A DNA stretch of 64,000 bases from Perkinsus marinus ATCC 50983 (taxonomy: Eukaryota; Perkinsozoa; Perkinsida; Perkinsidae): NCBI RefSeq assembly GCF_000006405.1, contig NW_003217015.1, forward strand, positions 245,548 to 309,547, read 5' to 3'. A program made the translations under genes and the position numbers. The notes beneath the pieces are model-generated. The model made no database searches. It saw only the letters and a program-made list of their open reading frames with translations, and was not told where the DNA came from. Every line of letters starts with the position of its first letter. The stretch's first letter is position 1. Positions 1 to 10,811 of this stretch are shown in pieces.

Positions 1-640
1 CTCTCCCAAAAAACTAGCGTCACGTCCCTCACGGACGGTCCTTGGCGTGACGGCTATCGGGCTGGCCCTTCCTCACCGGCGTACCATCCTGAGTCGCAAC
101 ACGTCACGTGTTACACGTGGCCAACATCCTGCCTTAATACACTGTCAACACAGCAACTACCTACTGTCCGCAGTCAGAGGTTCATACAAGGTGACCCCGG
201 CTATGAACTTGATAGCCGGAGACCCAAGCTCGGTCTGTGCGCAATGTGATGGGGTAGTAACACCAGCACAGTCTGTCCTACTTACAGTGCTGGAATCACA
301 GAGCATACATTGTGGAGTCTTCTGCACATTCACAGTTTTGGAGAAAGCTCGTTAGTTTGGTCCCACAGCTCTCTAATTTTCATCTTCTGATACTTGAATT
401 ACCCAATCTAGTGCGGAGCCCAAACTTCGGACTGCTTTCCCTGTGCGCGTGATTGTGCATGCGTGCGTCTAGTTAAGCTGTCTGCCGGTTCATTCAGCTG
501 CAACAGCTCGTCGCTTACTTCGTCTGCAGCTCACAAGCCGTCCGTGACGGACGGTCCCTCTATTCATAGCCCCAATCCTTGTTCACCACGGTGGTGATAT
601 CACCATTGACTTCATCATCTTGCTTTTCTCTTCGCCCGCC
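1..640. other. Flank of the Gypsy element, no gene recognised
   Basis: No convincing coding region is seen. The short open frame at 47-355 has no recognisable domain and no support from splice sites. Two near copies of a GGACGGTCC-containing motif occur at about 28-42 and 540-557, suggesting that this stretch may itself belong to an older repeat into which the LTR element at 641 inserted. The last four bases (637-640, CGCC) form the target-site duplication of that element. Confidence 0.4.
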
Positions 641-869
641 TGTAGTGGGATCTTGCGCAGTCATTTGTACTTGCGTGCTCTGTTCAATCCATAGCTAATC
701 GGGGAGGCTGGTCGTAGTTGGTGGCTGTTCCAGCTGTTGGCGCTCCTCTTTGTCACCCCAACCTCACTACTTCATCCAACAACTTATACTAAAGTCCCTC
801 TGGGTTGTGTTACCTCATCTGAGCACTAGAATCACCACTTAGTTCATATCTGTCCCGAACCCTACAACA
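641..869 (+). repeat. 5' long terminal repeat
   Basis: 229-bp LTR with TG...CA ends, matching 13320-13548 at all but one position by eye. It should carry the promoter and the start of the retrotransposon transcript. Confidence 0.93.
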
Positions 870-871
870 TT

Positions 872-887
872 TGGGGGCTGAGCCGAG
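872..887 (+). promoter_or_regulatory. Primer-binding site of the LTR element
   Basis: TGGGGGCTGAGCCGAG lies two bases after the left LTR. The first bases, TGGGGGCT, are complementary to a tRNA 3' end of the AGCCCCCA type, as in elements primed by tRNA-Pro. The primer identity is inferred; the position is typical. Confidence 0.6.
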
Positions 888-889
888 AA

Positions 890-3844
890 ATGTCTGATGC
901 TTCCACTGAGAAGATTGAGGCATTGACTGATAAGCTGACACAGCTTACAGAAGTGGTGACTCAGATGACTCAGATTCGTGATAATCGGTCATCATCATCG
1001 TCATCGGCAACTCTTGTTGGTCTAAGACTACCTAATGTCGTTCTGCCCGTCTACAGATCGACGGATGATTTAGATGACTTCTTGCATCAATTGAGGTCCA
1101 TTCTTGCGACTACAGAGACCCCTACGAAACATTGGGTTGCTCTGCTGAAACAGCAAGTGATGCAAGATAAGAGGGCTTTCGATTTGGTGAGGTTAGCTGA
1201 GTCTCAGTATCATTCTGAGCTCACGAGTGCTAAGTCAGAGGAGGACTATCGTAACTACTACAAAAAAGTTCAGAGTTTCCTATCTTCTAAAAGAGGGAAA
1301 CCTAAGGAGGAGAAGACTCTCGATCTACTCACCAAGTTCAATGCTATGTCTCAGAATGTCGATGAGACAGTAGAAGAATTCTCTGTGCGATTTCTGGATC
1401 TCCATCATGATCTGCAGAAGTTGATCCCTAACATCTATGTGACAACCTCCCAGGAGGAGAATGGATCGACTAAGGTTAATGACCTTCAGTTGCAGTTGCA
1501 GTTCATTGTGAAGCTGCGGGAAGAGATCCGTAAAGAGATTGTTGCCCGACAGATTAAGTATGACTCTATCCAATTGTTACTTGAGGCGGCTAGACGTTTC
1601 GAGACCTTCCACAACCCGAAGACGAGCGCTCCCTGTCCATCACCCATAACTGACAACACAATATGGTGTTCGGCATTGCAATGCTATAGGTGTGGAAGAG
1701 AAGGACATTTTGCTCGAGACTGTAAGTTCGCCGATAGAGGTTGGTCCAGATGGCCGGCAGAGAGCCGAGTTTCTCACGCTGGCTGGAACCAGCAACCTAT
1801 CGATAGGACTGGAATCTCTCTAAAGCCAGCTAGCGAGCCTTGGTGCTCGACTGGCGCGGCAGAGAGCAGTCAAGGACCAATATCTCAGAGCACGTGGCCG
1901 CCTAGAAGCTTCTATGATCAAGCTTCCTTTGATGAGTCACAATGGGTAACCAATAGAGATTTATTCTCAAACCAGACCTCAAAAGGTCGTGGTAAGGGGC
2001 GTAAAGGAGGAAAGGGCAAGGCCAAGGGGTACGGTTATCGGCAGGGTACCGCCCGGAGAGGACAGGCTCCGAGGAAAAGATATAAAGTGAGTCTGCTGGA
2101 GTCAAATCGCAGACAGCATGATGACCAGAGTTCCCCTAATATTTCGGTGCACCGACGAGATAAGGAGGAGAAAGCAGAGGATGCTGCTCACTCCATGATC
2201 GATCCTCGAGAGAAGGACGACTTCCTTGCCATGCCCCTATATGTGAATGCCGGTGATATTGGACAAGATGTATCGAGACGCCAAATCCTGGCCACTTCCA
2301 TATCACCAAGGCATGACTTGCCAGGTGTGAGAACACTCATCGACACCTGTTGCAGTATAAGTCTGGTGAGTCGAGAGCATGCTAAATATTTACAATCGTT
2401 GGGCTATCGTTGCGGTAAGGTGGCATCTCCCATCGAAGTCGGTATGGCATCTGAAGAAGCGACCTTCACAACGTCACTAGTACAAGAAGTACCAATGTGT
2501 TTCGATGGTGAGAAAGATCATTCTGTGCGGATGGAATGTCCTGTGATTGATGGACTCCAATGGCCCTTGATACTGGGCATCAACCACCTTACTCTGCTCA
2601 ATGCTCGTATTAACTGTGTTGATCGAATTGTTCAAATCGGCCACAATCACTGGCGTACTGTGCTTGACTGTACGGAGAGTACATCAGGCTCTCGCAGCGA
2701 CTTGGTTATGAATACTGTTGACCTCGTCCGCTGTAATTTCTCCACTCTCCTCCAGCCTGGGCTCAATGAAGTAAATGTGTGCTTTTCACAACAGCATGTA
2801 TCACTACCGGACAATCCTTGGGTGAAAGATGTTGGTATCAATGGGAATGGAAAGTATTTTGTGGTCGACGGTCCGATTGATACGTCATCTGTGAGTTTTG
2901 GCTCCTTCAACATCCTCGTGGCAAACACATCCCCGAAACCAATACCATTACGAAGCTACGAGCCCATAGGCCGGATTGTCAATGGTGGTGGTGAAAGAGT
3001 CTCAGACTCTCTACGTGCCGAGCTCAGAAAGGAGAAAGAGAAGCTGGATGAGGCCCGTGAGGAAATTTTTCGTGATCCTGATCGTGATTTACCGCCTACA
3101 GGAGATCGAACTGGGCCGAGGCGAGACGAGGAGTACGCGGCTGAGGTGCTCAAGGCAATAAAGTTAGAGGAATGTAAGGACCTATCTGTTGAGCGACGGG
3201 CTGATCTGAAGTTACTTATAACTAAGTACTGCCGAGCCTTCCATCTGCCAGGTGAAATATTCAGTGAGATTGAAGGGTACAAGCATCGTATTGAGACGGG
3301 TGATCACCCACCAATCTACTGTACTCCTTATGCCTTCCCAGAGAGCCAAGTGCAGTTCGTGAAAACTGAACTAGATCGGATGGTAGCCGAGGGGATCTGT
3401 AGACCAAGTAATAGTCCGTGGAGCTCTCCTGTCTTGATTGTGAGTAAGAAAGATGAGCATGGCGAGAAGGTTCGCCCTAGACTTGTAGTGGATTATCACA
3501 GGCTAAATGCGATAACTCAATTCGACAGTTTTCCACTACCTCAGATCAATACTCTACTCTCAAAGTTGTCTGGGAAATGCTACTTCTCCAAACTGGACAT
3601 GTACTCTGGTTTTTGGCACATAGCCATGGACGAGGCCCACATTTGTAAAACTTCTTTTACTACTCCCTATGGTATATTTGAATATCTCAGATTGCCATTC
3701 GGGCTCCAAGGAGCACCAGCATCCTTTATGCGCATGGTCGTGAGTGTTTTCGCAGATTTGCTCTGTGAGAGCGATAGTAGGGGCCATATCCCTCTTGCGG
3801 CCTACATGGACGATCTGCTGGTGAGTAGTGTATCTTGGCTTTGA
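890..3844 (+). CDS. Gypsy gag-protease-RT polyprotein (5' part, truncated by frameshift)
   Basis: The 984-codon frame starts 20 bp after the left LTR. Residues 1 to about 250 are gag-like, with a retrotransposon-gag type helical region. A CCHC zinc knuckle (CYRCGREGHFARDC) sits at 265-278, followed by a basic G/K/R-rich stretch. A retropepsin-like region has LIDTCCS near 484-490, where the usual Asp-Thr/Ser-Gly is Asp-Thr-Cys. Reverse transcriptase follows with LDMYSGFWHI and YMDD at 972-975. The frame stops shortly after YMDD because the conserved segment between YMDD and the thumb (normally containing an HL..HL..VF motif) is missing, with a frame change. The remainder continues in another frame from about 3840. 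It is a defective but young copy. Confidence 0.9.
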   Translation: MSDASTEKIEALTDKLTQLTEVVTQMTQIRDNRSSSSSSATLVGLRLPNVVLPVYRSTDDLDDFLHQLRSILATTETPTKHWVALLKQQVMQDKRAFDLVRLAESQYHSELTSAKSEEDYRNYYKKVQSFLSSKRGKPKEEKTLDLLTKFNAMSQNVDETVEEFSVRFLDLHHDLQKLIPNIYVTTSQEENGSTKVNDLQLQLQFIVKLREEIRKEIVARQIKYDSIQLLLEAARRFETFHNPKTSAPCPSPITDNTIWCSALQCYRCGREGHFARDCKFADRGWSRWPAESRVSHAGWNQQPIDRTGISLKPASEPWCSTGAAESSQGPISQSTWPPRSFYDQASFDESQWVTNRDLFSNQTSKGRGKGRKGGKGKAKGYGYRQGTARRGQAPRKRYKVSLLESNRRQHDDQSSPNISVHRRDKEEKAEDAAHSMIDPREKDDFLAMPLYVNAGDIGQDVSRRQILATSISPRHDLPGVRTLIDTCCSISLVSREHAKYLQSLGYRCGKVASPIEVGMASEEATFTTSLVQEVPMCFDGEKDHSVRMECPVIDGLQWPLILGINHLTLLNARINCVDRIVQIGHNHWRTVLDCTESTSGSRSDLVMNTVDLVRCNFSTLLQPGLNEVNVCFSQQHVSLPDNPWVKDVGINGNGKYFVVDGPIDTSSVSFGSFNILVANTSPKPIPLRSYEPIGRIVNGGGERVSDSLRAELRKEKEKLDEAREEIFRDPDRDLPPTGDRTGPRRDEEYAAEVLKAIKLEECKDLSVERRADLKLLITKYCRAFHLPGEIFSEIEGYKHRIETGDHPPIYCTPYAFPESQVQFVKTELDRMVAEGICRPSNSPWSSPVLIVSKKDEHGEKVRPRLVVDYHRLNAITQFDSFPLPQINTLLSKLSGKCYFSKLDMYSGFWHIAMDEAHICKTSFTTPYGIFEYLRLPFGLQGAPASFMRMVVSVFADLLCESDSRGHIPLAAYMDDLLVSSVSWL

Positions 3845-5489
3845 AAGGTGTCTCGAGAAGGGCATTCGTCTCAAACCTTCCAAGTGTTATTTCGGACTGC
3901 CTCAGATCGATTATGTTGGCTATCGTGTATCCAGAGAAGGCATTTCCCCTGATCCCTCAAAGGCGAAGGAGATCTCTGCTATCAGTACTCCGACCAGTAA
4001 GTCTCAATTGCAAGCCTTTCTGGGTCTGAGTGGCTACTACCGAGATCATATACGTGACTATGCTTCCCGTACATTTCACCTTCGTCGACTTACTCGTGAA
4101 AATGTCACGTGGCGATGGGGGGACGTTGAGCAGTCAGAGTTTGAAGATATAAAGCATTCTCTTTCTCACTCTGTTCTCGTTCATCCAGATTTCACCAAAC
4201 CCTTCATCGTACAAGCTGATGGGAGCAGTCACGGTCTCGGAGCTGCTCTCTGTCAAGTGGATGATAACGGTGTGGAGCGTCCCATAAAGTTCGCCAGTCG
4301 AGCTCTGTCATCAGCCGAAAGTAAGTGGTCTACAGAGCAGGTAGAGTTACTTGCCGTCTTGTGGGCTGTTGAGCACTGGCACTACTATCTATACGGGCGT
4401 CGCTTCACAATCGTGACTGATCACGATAATCTTCGATGGTTATTACATGTCTCGCCTAAAAAGCCCCGGCTGTGTCGATGGGTTCTGAGACTTTGTGAAT
4501 ATGATTTTGATATTATCCATCGTAAGGGGGCTCAGCAGTCCAATGTAGACTTCTTCAGTCGATATCCTTCCTCCGGTCCTGCCAAGAGTAATGGCCGTGA
4601 TGGCAATGATCGGTCGTATTGTGCAGTGTGTCATAGAGGAGGCAAAAGGCGGCGGGTTGTGAGTGACAGTGCTACAACGACAGTATCATCATCGTCTGAT
4701 CTGTATACTTGTGTTAATGTCGCTATCAACTCCCAGGAAAAGCCTCCACTTTGTTTGCCAAGCCGACATGAGATCGTTGAGAGCCAGCGTCGTGATCCTA
4801 TTATCAGCCAGATCATTCAAAATCTACCGCAAGGTGGAGATGATAGCCTCTATAAATTAGACCCCATCGATGGTGCTTTACTAATGGTTGCTCCATATCC
4901 TGATGCCTGGGATATACCGGAAGATGTGGAGAAGTTGGTAATACCTAGTGAATACCAACTAACATTTCTTCGTTACTTCCACATCCAACCTGATAGTGCC
5001 CATCGAGGACGCGAAGCCACGCTTTCGAGTGTTGGTCGCTCATTCTGGTGGTCTAATATGGCAAAAAGTGTGAAGAGTTTCTGTAAGCACTGTTTAGGCT
5101 GTCAGTTGAGGAAGAGCTCTCATGATCCACTGGTCGGTCGACTCAGAACGTCCATCTATACTAAGCCGTTCTCCGCTATTGGCGTCGACTTGATCGAAAT
5201 GTCGCCAGGTGAAAGTGACGTTGAGGGGCATCCGTATCATTTCATCTTCCACGCGGTCTGTCTATTCTCCAATTATGTTATTGCTCGTCCGCTTCGATCT
5301 AAGAGTATGATGGACGTAGCAAAATGTCTATTCAATGAGGTTATCTGCCATCATGGTTACTTTGGTACGATTCGTTCAGATCGTGGGAAGGAATTTTGTA
5401 ATTCCCTACTTGATGAATTGTATAAGTTCGGGAATGTTGAGGTTCAGCGAACTTCGTCGCTGAGAGCGCAGTTCAATGGCCAGTGTGAG
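3840..5489 (+). pseudogene. Gypsy RT thumb, RNase H and integrase (middle part)
   Basis: This frame resumes at FERCLEKG and continues through the RT connection, RNase H (QADGSSHGLGAAL, TDHDNL) and integrase. The integrase has an H-H-C-C zinc domain (CKHCLGC) and catalytic aspartates at 5187-5189 (GVDLIE) and 5379-5381 (SDRG). The third catalytic residue, Glu in NGQCE, is codon 5487-5489, exactly 35 residues after the second Asp, the classic D-X35-E spacing. The insertion of the nested element begins within the next codon, so translation runs into foreign sequence and stops at 5666. The reading frame matches that at 11911 onward. Confidence 0.9.
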
Positions 5490-5490
5490 C
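5484..5490. repeat. Left target-site copy of nested insertion (TGTGAGC)
   Basis: TGTGAGC at 5484-5490 is repeated at 11911-11917. Deleting one copy and everything between restores an open integrase frame reading N-G-Q-C-E-R-A-H-R, so this pair marks the duplicated target of the nested insertion. If one mismatch is allowed the duplication extends to 8 bp, the size made by hAT transposases. Confidence 0.75.
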
Positions 5491-5503
5491 CAGAGCTCGG
5501 CGA

Positions 5504-5530
5504 TCGGGTCCCGACAAAGTCGGGACCCGA
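5504..5530. repeat. GC-rich hairpin at left end of nested element
   Basis: TCGGGTCCCGA and its exact complement TCGGGACCCGA are separated by about five bases. Further copies occur near 5600, 11800 and 11875, so the motif clusters at both ends of the insertion and may be a transposase-binding site. Confidence 0.7.
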
Positions 5531-5927
5531 GGACCGGCCCGAGCCCGTTCGGTCTTCGGGCTTTTTCTTGGTGATTTCGGGCTTTCTTCGGGTAGCGTTC
5601 GGGACCCGAGAAAGCCCGAGCCATACATCACAATATTCTAGCTCAGTCACGTTTATTGCCGAATAATCGTACTGGAAGTGTCATACTATGACAGTCATAG
5701 TGCCAGTGAGTCACGGGGGTACTCTGTCTGATCAACCAACACAACAAAGTCCATTATAATGTAATGAGGTTCATGCAAGGCGGTTTAGTTATCGTTAATT
5801 TTCCTCCAGTCATAGTGCCAAATACCGCGGCGATAGTACTACAGTTCTGAGTCAATACCTGAAATCTAACGGCCTATTGGATAAATGCCAAATTGAGCCT
5901 ACTAGTCGAGTGCCTTCTGGGTAGTTT

Positions 5928-6027
5928 NNNNNNNNNNNNNNNNNNNNNNNNNNNNNNNNNNNNNNNNNNNNNNNNNNNNNNNNNNNNNNNNNNNNNNNNN
6001 NNNNNNNNNNNNNNNNNNNNNNNNNNN
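5928..6027. other. Assembly gap (100 N)
   Basis: Exactly 100 N, a scaffold gap of unknown true size inside the nested element, upstream of the BEL/Pao ORF. Any gag region or left LTR of that element could be hidden here. Confidence 0.98.
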
Positions 6028-6217
6028 CCAATCCCGCCAGTATGGAGTCGGGAAACTGCTAAGGTCGGCGCGGGTTGAGGGACCCCCGTCGATCGTTAAT
6101 ACTCTTCCCTCTCATCAGCATAACTCTCGTTCACCGTCGCAGTTGTCCACGTGAGGTATTGGGCAATCTCAAGCTGGACGAGATGTTCCTGATGCTGTTT
6201 ACCCGTATTCCTCCGCT

Positions 6218-9200
6218 ATGCCGAAGCAGGTCACTAACTCTTGCATGAGCTGGTCGCACTGTTCGAGTTCCGCGAGAGGTGAGCCGGAAGCAGGTCTGTC
6301 AACACCAAAGTCATGCGACATAAGTCGGCCTTCTGGAACAGAGCTGCCATGTCCTGTTCTTACTCACTCCATCAGCCCCCAGCCCGTGAGTATGCCTTCA
6401 TCGCCATCGTCGTACACGCTCGCCTTGCACAAGGATCCGGTAGAGGATCGACTATGCTCGGTGGCCTTGGATATTCAACACCGCACGGTTTTACTGGACT
6501 CCCCACCCGAGTTAACAATCTCGGTCGACATAGTGGATGCTGCTCTGTCGCCAAACTCTGTGGGTCTCCATAAACCACCTGCCCGTATATCAAGAATTCG
6601 CGGGGTCGTGGACTCGGGGGCGGGCAAGAGCTATATAATGTTCGGCAACTCCTCTGAGCATACTACTGAGTCGGCCAAGTTTCATAGGATACCCACAGCG
6701 GTTTGGGTGGGACTGGCTGATGGCAGTCGCTGTAGCATCACGGAGATGATTGCGGTTGTCGTGACCGTGAGAAAGCCTTTGGAGGCGTCGCTCGGTCCAG
6801 TCAACGTCTCTGTCCTGCCAAACCATGAGCGAAACAGCGAGACATGTATGCTGATTGGACGCGACCTCGGAGCAGCCTTGGGCCTCTGCTTGGACCTGGG
6901 TGCAGGTGTTGTTCGCAGCGCTGAGAAATCAGCCGACGAACCTATCGTGGACAACTCCGATTTCGTTCGGTATGTTGATCAACTCAGTGCCACTACTGCT
7001 GCCCAGCCCAGACTTGTCGATGCATGCACGACGGAATATCTAACGCCATCCTTGCCTGAAGATCTATCCAAGAAGGTCAAGGCCTTGATAAACCGTTCGG
7101 TCGCGGAGGGCTTTTTCCAAGAGCCAACCTTGCCAGGGTATCGACTTGCTTTTCGTAACCTCAGTAAAGAGGACAAACCGGACTGTGTCGAACAGGTGGC
7201 GGCCCTCTTCGTAGATCTCCCGGATACTCCAATAGCCACTGCCAAAAGCCGTCTATATGCACTGCATGCCTACAAGAAGCTCGCAGAGGGCCAGAAATCA
7301 GTGTACAGCAAGCTCATCGAGGCATACGTGGCGAGAGGTTTCTGGCGGCCTGTGTCCGGTGACGAGGTCACTTCAACTAGGATCACTTTGCCGCCGTGTC
7401 CATGCTTCGTCACGAACTGGGAACGAAAGCCTAGGGTGGTGCTGGACTGTAGACCGGTTAACCAAGCTTTAGGCAAAGTTTCAAGTCCACGGGTCATCCC
7501 CTGGACTCTGATCCTCGCGATGCGTTTGCAGGGAGATGTTGTGCTGCTACAAGGCGACTGCGAGGCCGCATTTTACAAATGCAGGCTCTTGCGTCATACT
7601 GTGTTGATTCAGGCGGCTACTGGTCTCTTTGAGTGTCTGAGAGTGAGCTTTGGCCTCCATTTCGGCCCTGGGTCTTTGACGACAGGGATTCACCGGATTG
7701 AGACTAGCATCCGCAACGTGCTGACTGAGCTGTGGCCCTTAGTCAACATGGTGATCCGGTGGTATGTGGACGACCTCGTCATGTCGGCAGACGATGTGGC
7801 GATAGCAGTCGCAGGGTTTGCTATGGTCATCTATGCTCTACTGCTCCTCGGTTTCAGCGCACAGATGGCGAAGGTGGCCGCCCTGGTCCATTCCTCAGTG
7901 GTCAACCAGTTCAAGGAGGCGTGTCGTCAATACGGCGTTCAGCTTCCGGTGAAGGAGCGGGTTGAGATTCTTGGCCTCACAGCTTCCTTCGACGACAACC
8001 ACCTAGTTCTCGACTGCAATCGACAGTCTCGGTGGTCTGTAGTTGAGGCATTTCTCGAGTGTCGCTCACCGACAAAACGTCTGGCCTTCCAAGCGGCTGG
8101 CGCGGCTGCGTATGATGTGGGACAAATCCATCCGATCGAGCGCCTGGTCTCGGATTGCCTTCGAGCCATAGTGGGACGAGCCTTTAGTCATCTAGCTTGG
8201 GGTACGGAGTACGACATCGGCAAGCTGTCCGACCATTTGAGAGAAGCGTACTGTGCCATACTTGACTGGCTGAGGGAGCTCACTCCCGCTGATAAATGTA
8301 TGCACCGGTCGCTACTGAGATCCTGCAAGAGCGAACCGGTGAGGTTGATCCTAGAGACTGATGCCAGCTTGACCGGAGGTGGCTTCTCGCTGTGGGTAGG
8401 CTCGGATAGTGCTCAAGTCGGCGACTGTGGTACATTCGAATTGGGTAGTGCGGCATGGCGGTGGACTGCGAGATCCAGCTGTTGGCACAGTAACAGAAGG
8501 GAGCTGGCGGCCCTGTGGCGTGGCATCCTCTTCACCAGCACATTACTCACAGCCTGGATTTCCTCGCAGTCAAGTCCCGATCGAGCCGTTCTGGTTATAC
8601 GGACGGACAACGCCGCTTGTGCTCGGTGGGCCAACGACGTCAAGGTATCTCGTGCACTGGAAGCACGGGCACTGCAGAGACTGGCGGCAGCAATTCGGGC
8701 TGAGATCGTGCTGATCAAAGCCCATGGGGTAGAAGTCAGTATGCGGCATCTCCCCGGAGTCTTAAACGTACGAGCCGACAGGCTTTCGAGAGCTCTGGAG
8801 CGTAAGACCAGGGGTGGGTCTCAGCTAGGGCGGCTCATGCAAGACCATCTCGACCCACCGGTGCGAGTCGCTCAGGAACTGGACGATTTTGTCTGCCGTC
8901 TGGGTGAGCTGCCAGTTGCCAAGAGGGTCGACGTCCCCCAGTTTGAGCCTATCGGTCAGCCTTTCGACCGAGTCTGTCAGTTACAGGAATGTGATACCCC
9001 GGTCGAGACACATTCCGTTGGCCTGGCCGACACCGTGGCTTCTCGGAGCTGGGATGTCGACTGCGCTCTGCATGGATGGAAGACGCTCCGCTTTGCCTTT
9101 CAGGCGTGGTCGGGATCAGTGGCTATACCGTTGGATTATCCCACGGCCTACAGTGACGAGGATGTCTGGTCTTTCATACGATCCTTACAGCGGTCATCGC

Positions 9201-10711
9201 GTGCCGCGGTAGTGGATGATGCGGAGAACCGGAAGCTACCTACCAAATTCCATGTCGATAAGGATGGCACACTTTTCTACAAGTGCGCGGGCGCGGATGG
9301 CAAGCTGTTCCTCGCCTTTTACGTGCCCAGTGATTGTAACTTTACACGCCGGCTACTGGCGCGGGTCTACCATAAGGCCGGCGCACACTGCAGTGCCCAG
9401 GCGACCGTTGAACGTGCTATTGAGGCGGGGTTTTTTACTCCCAGGCTCCGACAAGTGGTCACCAACGAGATGGCGACATGTGTGAGATGCCAGGTCTTGA
9501 GCAGTAGGCGCGAATGGGCGGTCACTCCCGGCCAAGCGGGGGGAGGCCCGGGATTCGACCTGTACAGGCTGGCCCTCGAAACCCCCGAGCCCTACCTCTG
9601 GGTTGGCATCGACGTCCTATCCCTTGGGCCCTTCAAGTGCCTGACGTGCGTTTGCCTCCTTACGAAACACGCCTGCTGGATCGCGCTGGGTGGCGGCCAG
9701 ACGGCTGAAGAACTGCTTGAGGCGACTGAGAGGGTCGCTCGCCGGCAAGGCGGTTGCAGGTTCCGGTACATAGTGTGTGATGGAGCGGTAGGGAGCAGGA
9801 CCTACACCATGGAGGTAGGGAGACGGCTGAATGCGCAAGTCGTGTTGCAGGACCCAAGAGCCCCTTGGGCCGGCGGGTTCGAAACTCATCACCGGATCGG
9901 GCTCAAAGCAGCACGAGTCTTGTTTCACGGCTACAGTAGGAACTGTGACTGGGGAAACTCGGTTGTTGCCCAGGACTTCTGCGACGAGGTGTGCAGTATC
10001 ATCAACTCGCGTCCTTTGACTAGCGGCGACGTCACCCAGGACGCTCGGGTAGTCGCACTCACCCCGAACTCTTTGCGATTCGGCTATTCATTGAGAGGTC
10101 ACCAAGGAGTGGGGTTGATCACCCCGGATCTTGCAGGGAGTTCTGAGGCGATGGATGATGCTGAGAAGTCTGCTTTCGTCGGCCGTCGCGCACATCTAAT
10201 GAGATCATTCGTCAACCATTACCTTCCGGCCCGTCGTCGAGCAGTCTTCGAAACGTTAAGCGGGGGTAGCCGCCCTACGCAACCCTTCCGAGTGGGTGAC
10301 TCGGTCATCATTCATCAGCCGTCGCGGAAGCAGGACGCATGCTGGCGAACCGGATGGGTTGTCAGCTGCCTATCTACGCACAGATACAGAGTATTGCACT
10401 CGTCACCACGGGCTGGAGCAGAGAGGATCACCATCGAGAATCACTACAACCTGCACCCGTTGAAGCTTGCTTGTGAAGTGCACGCAGGTCCCACGCTGGT
10501 CGGTGCTAGACTTAGAGTCCTGCTGTCACACGCCGATGGCTTCCGGGATTATCATTGGGGTACCATCTTGGTTGATCGAAGCGAAGATGATCGTGTACTC
10601 ATCGTGTGGGACGTTGCAGATGAAGGTGTGTCCGCCCGTGAATGGCTAGCTCTCTCTCAAGAGACTTGGGACTACGGGGAGGGGCATGTCACGCCTGATG
10701 ACCAGCCGTGA
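6218..10711 (+). CDS. BEL/Pao-like retrotransposon pol polyprotein
   Basis: An uninterrupted frame of 1497 codons. Residue 132 begins a retropepsin-like DSGAGKSYIM motif. The reverse transcriptase has YVDD at 516-519, followed by the BEL/Pao-type ILGL...TKR...AAYDVGQIHP segment. RNase H starts near Asp715 (LETDASLTGGG). The integrase has a zinc domain (CVRCQ), Asp1132 (GIDVL), a second Asp near 1188 (VCDGA) and Glu in GGFETHH. The C-terminus has a VGDSVII...W..GWVV region like the DUF5641 tail of BEL/Pao elements. No gag is visible; the start at 6218 is simply the first ATG after the gap and the true start may be upstream. The intact frame suggests recent activity. Confidence 0.85.
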   Translation: MPKQVTNSCMSWSHCSSSARGEPEAGLSTPKSCDISRPSGTELPCPVLTHSISPQPVSMPSSPSSYTLALHKDPVEDRLCSVALDIQHRTVLLDSPPELTISVDIVDAALSPNSVGLHKPPARISRIRGVVDSGAGKSYIMFGNSSEHTTESAKFHRIPTAVWVGLADGSRCSITEMIAVVVTVRKPLEASLGPVNVSVLPNHERNSETCMLIGRDLGAALGLCLDLGAGVVRSAEKSADEPIVDNSDFVRYVDQLSATTAAQPRLVDACTTEYLTPSLPEDLSKKVKALINRSVAEGFFQEPTLPGYRLAFRNLSKEDKPDCVEQVAALFVDLPDTPIATAKSRLYALHAYKKLAEGQKSVYSKLIEAYVARGFWRPVSGDEVTSTRITLPPCPCFVTNWERKPRVVLDCRPVNQALGKVSSPRVIPWTLILAMRLQGDVVLLQGDCEAAFYKCRLLRHTVLIQAATGLFECLRVSFGLHFGPGSLTTGIHRIETSIRNVLTELWPLVNMVIRWYVDDLVMSADDVAIAVAGFAMVIYALLLLGFSAQMAKVAALVHSSVVNQFKEACRQYGVQLPVKERVEILGLTASFDDNHLVLDCNRQSRWSVVEAFLECRSPTKRLAFQAAGAAAYDVGQIHPIERLVSDCLRAIVGRAFSHLAWGTEYDIGKLSDHLREAYCAILDWLRELTPADKCMHRSLLRSCKSEPVRLILETDASLTGGGFSLWVGSDSAQVGDCGTFELGSAAWRWTARSSCWHSNRRELAALWRGILFTSTLLTAWISSQSSPDRAVLVIRTDNAACARWANDVKVSRALEARALQRLAAAIRAEIVLIKAHGVEVSMRHLPGVLNVRADRLSRALERKTRGGSQLGRLMQDHLDPPVRVAQELDDFVCRLGELPVAKRVDVPQFEPIGQPFDRVCQLQECDTPVETHSVGLADTVASRSWDVDCALHGWKTLRFAFQAWSGSVAIPLDYPTAYSDEDVWSFIRSLQRSSRAAVVDDAENRKLPTKFHVDKDGTLFYKCAGADGKLFLAFYVPSDCNFTRRLLARVYHKAGAHCSAQATVERAIEAGFFTPRLRQVVTNEMATCVRCQVLSSRREWAVTPGQAGGGPGFDLYRLALETPEPYLWVGIDVLSLGPFKCLTCVCLLTKHACWIALGGGQTAEELLEATERVARRQGGCRFRYIVCDGAVGSRTYTMEVGRRLNAQVVLQDPRAPWAGGFETHHRIGLKAARVLFHGYSRNCDWGNSVVAQDFCDEVCSIINSRPLTSGDVTQDARVVALTPNSLRFGYSLRGHQGVGLITPDLAGSSEAMDDAEKSAFVGRRAHLMRSFVNHYLPARRRAVFETLSGGSRPTQPFRVGDSVIIHQPSRKQDACWRTGWVVSCLSTHRYRVLHSSPRAGAERITIENHYNLHPLKLACEVHAGPTLVGARLRVLLSHADGFRDYHWGTILVDRSEDDRVLIVWDVADEGVSAREWLALSQETWDYGEGHVTPDDQP

Positions 10712-10811
10712 TAGTCTACTTGCTCGCCCTGGAGAAACGCCCCGAAGCCGTGATGATTCGTTATATATTGAGTATTGAGTATTATTGCTAATTCAGTGAC
10801 TGCATGTATAC

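Noticed and set aside
3828-3860. Programmed ribosomal frameshift between the two Gypsy frames
   Set aside because: The break is inside reverse transcriptase and a conserved segment is missing, so a deletion explains it; programmed shifts lie between gag and pol.
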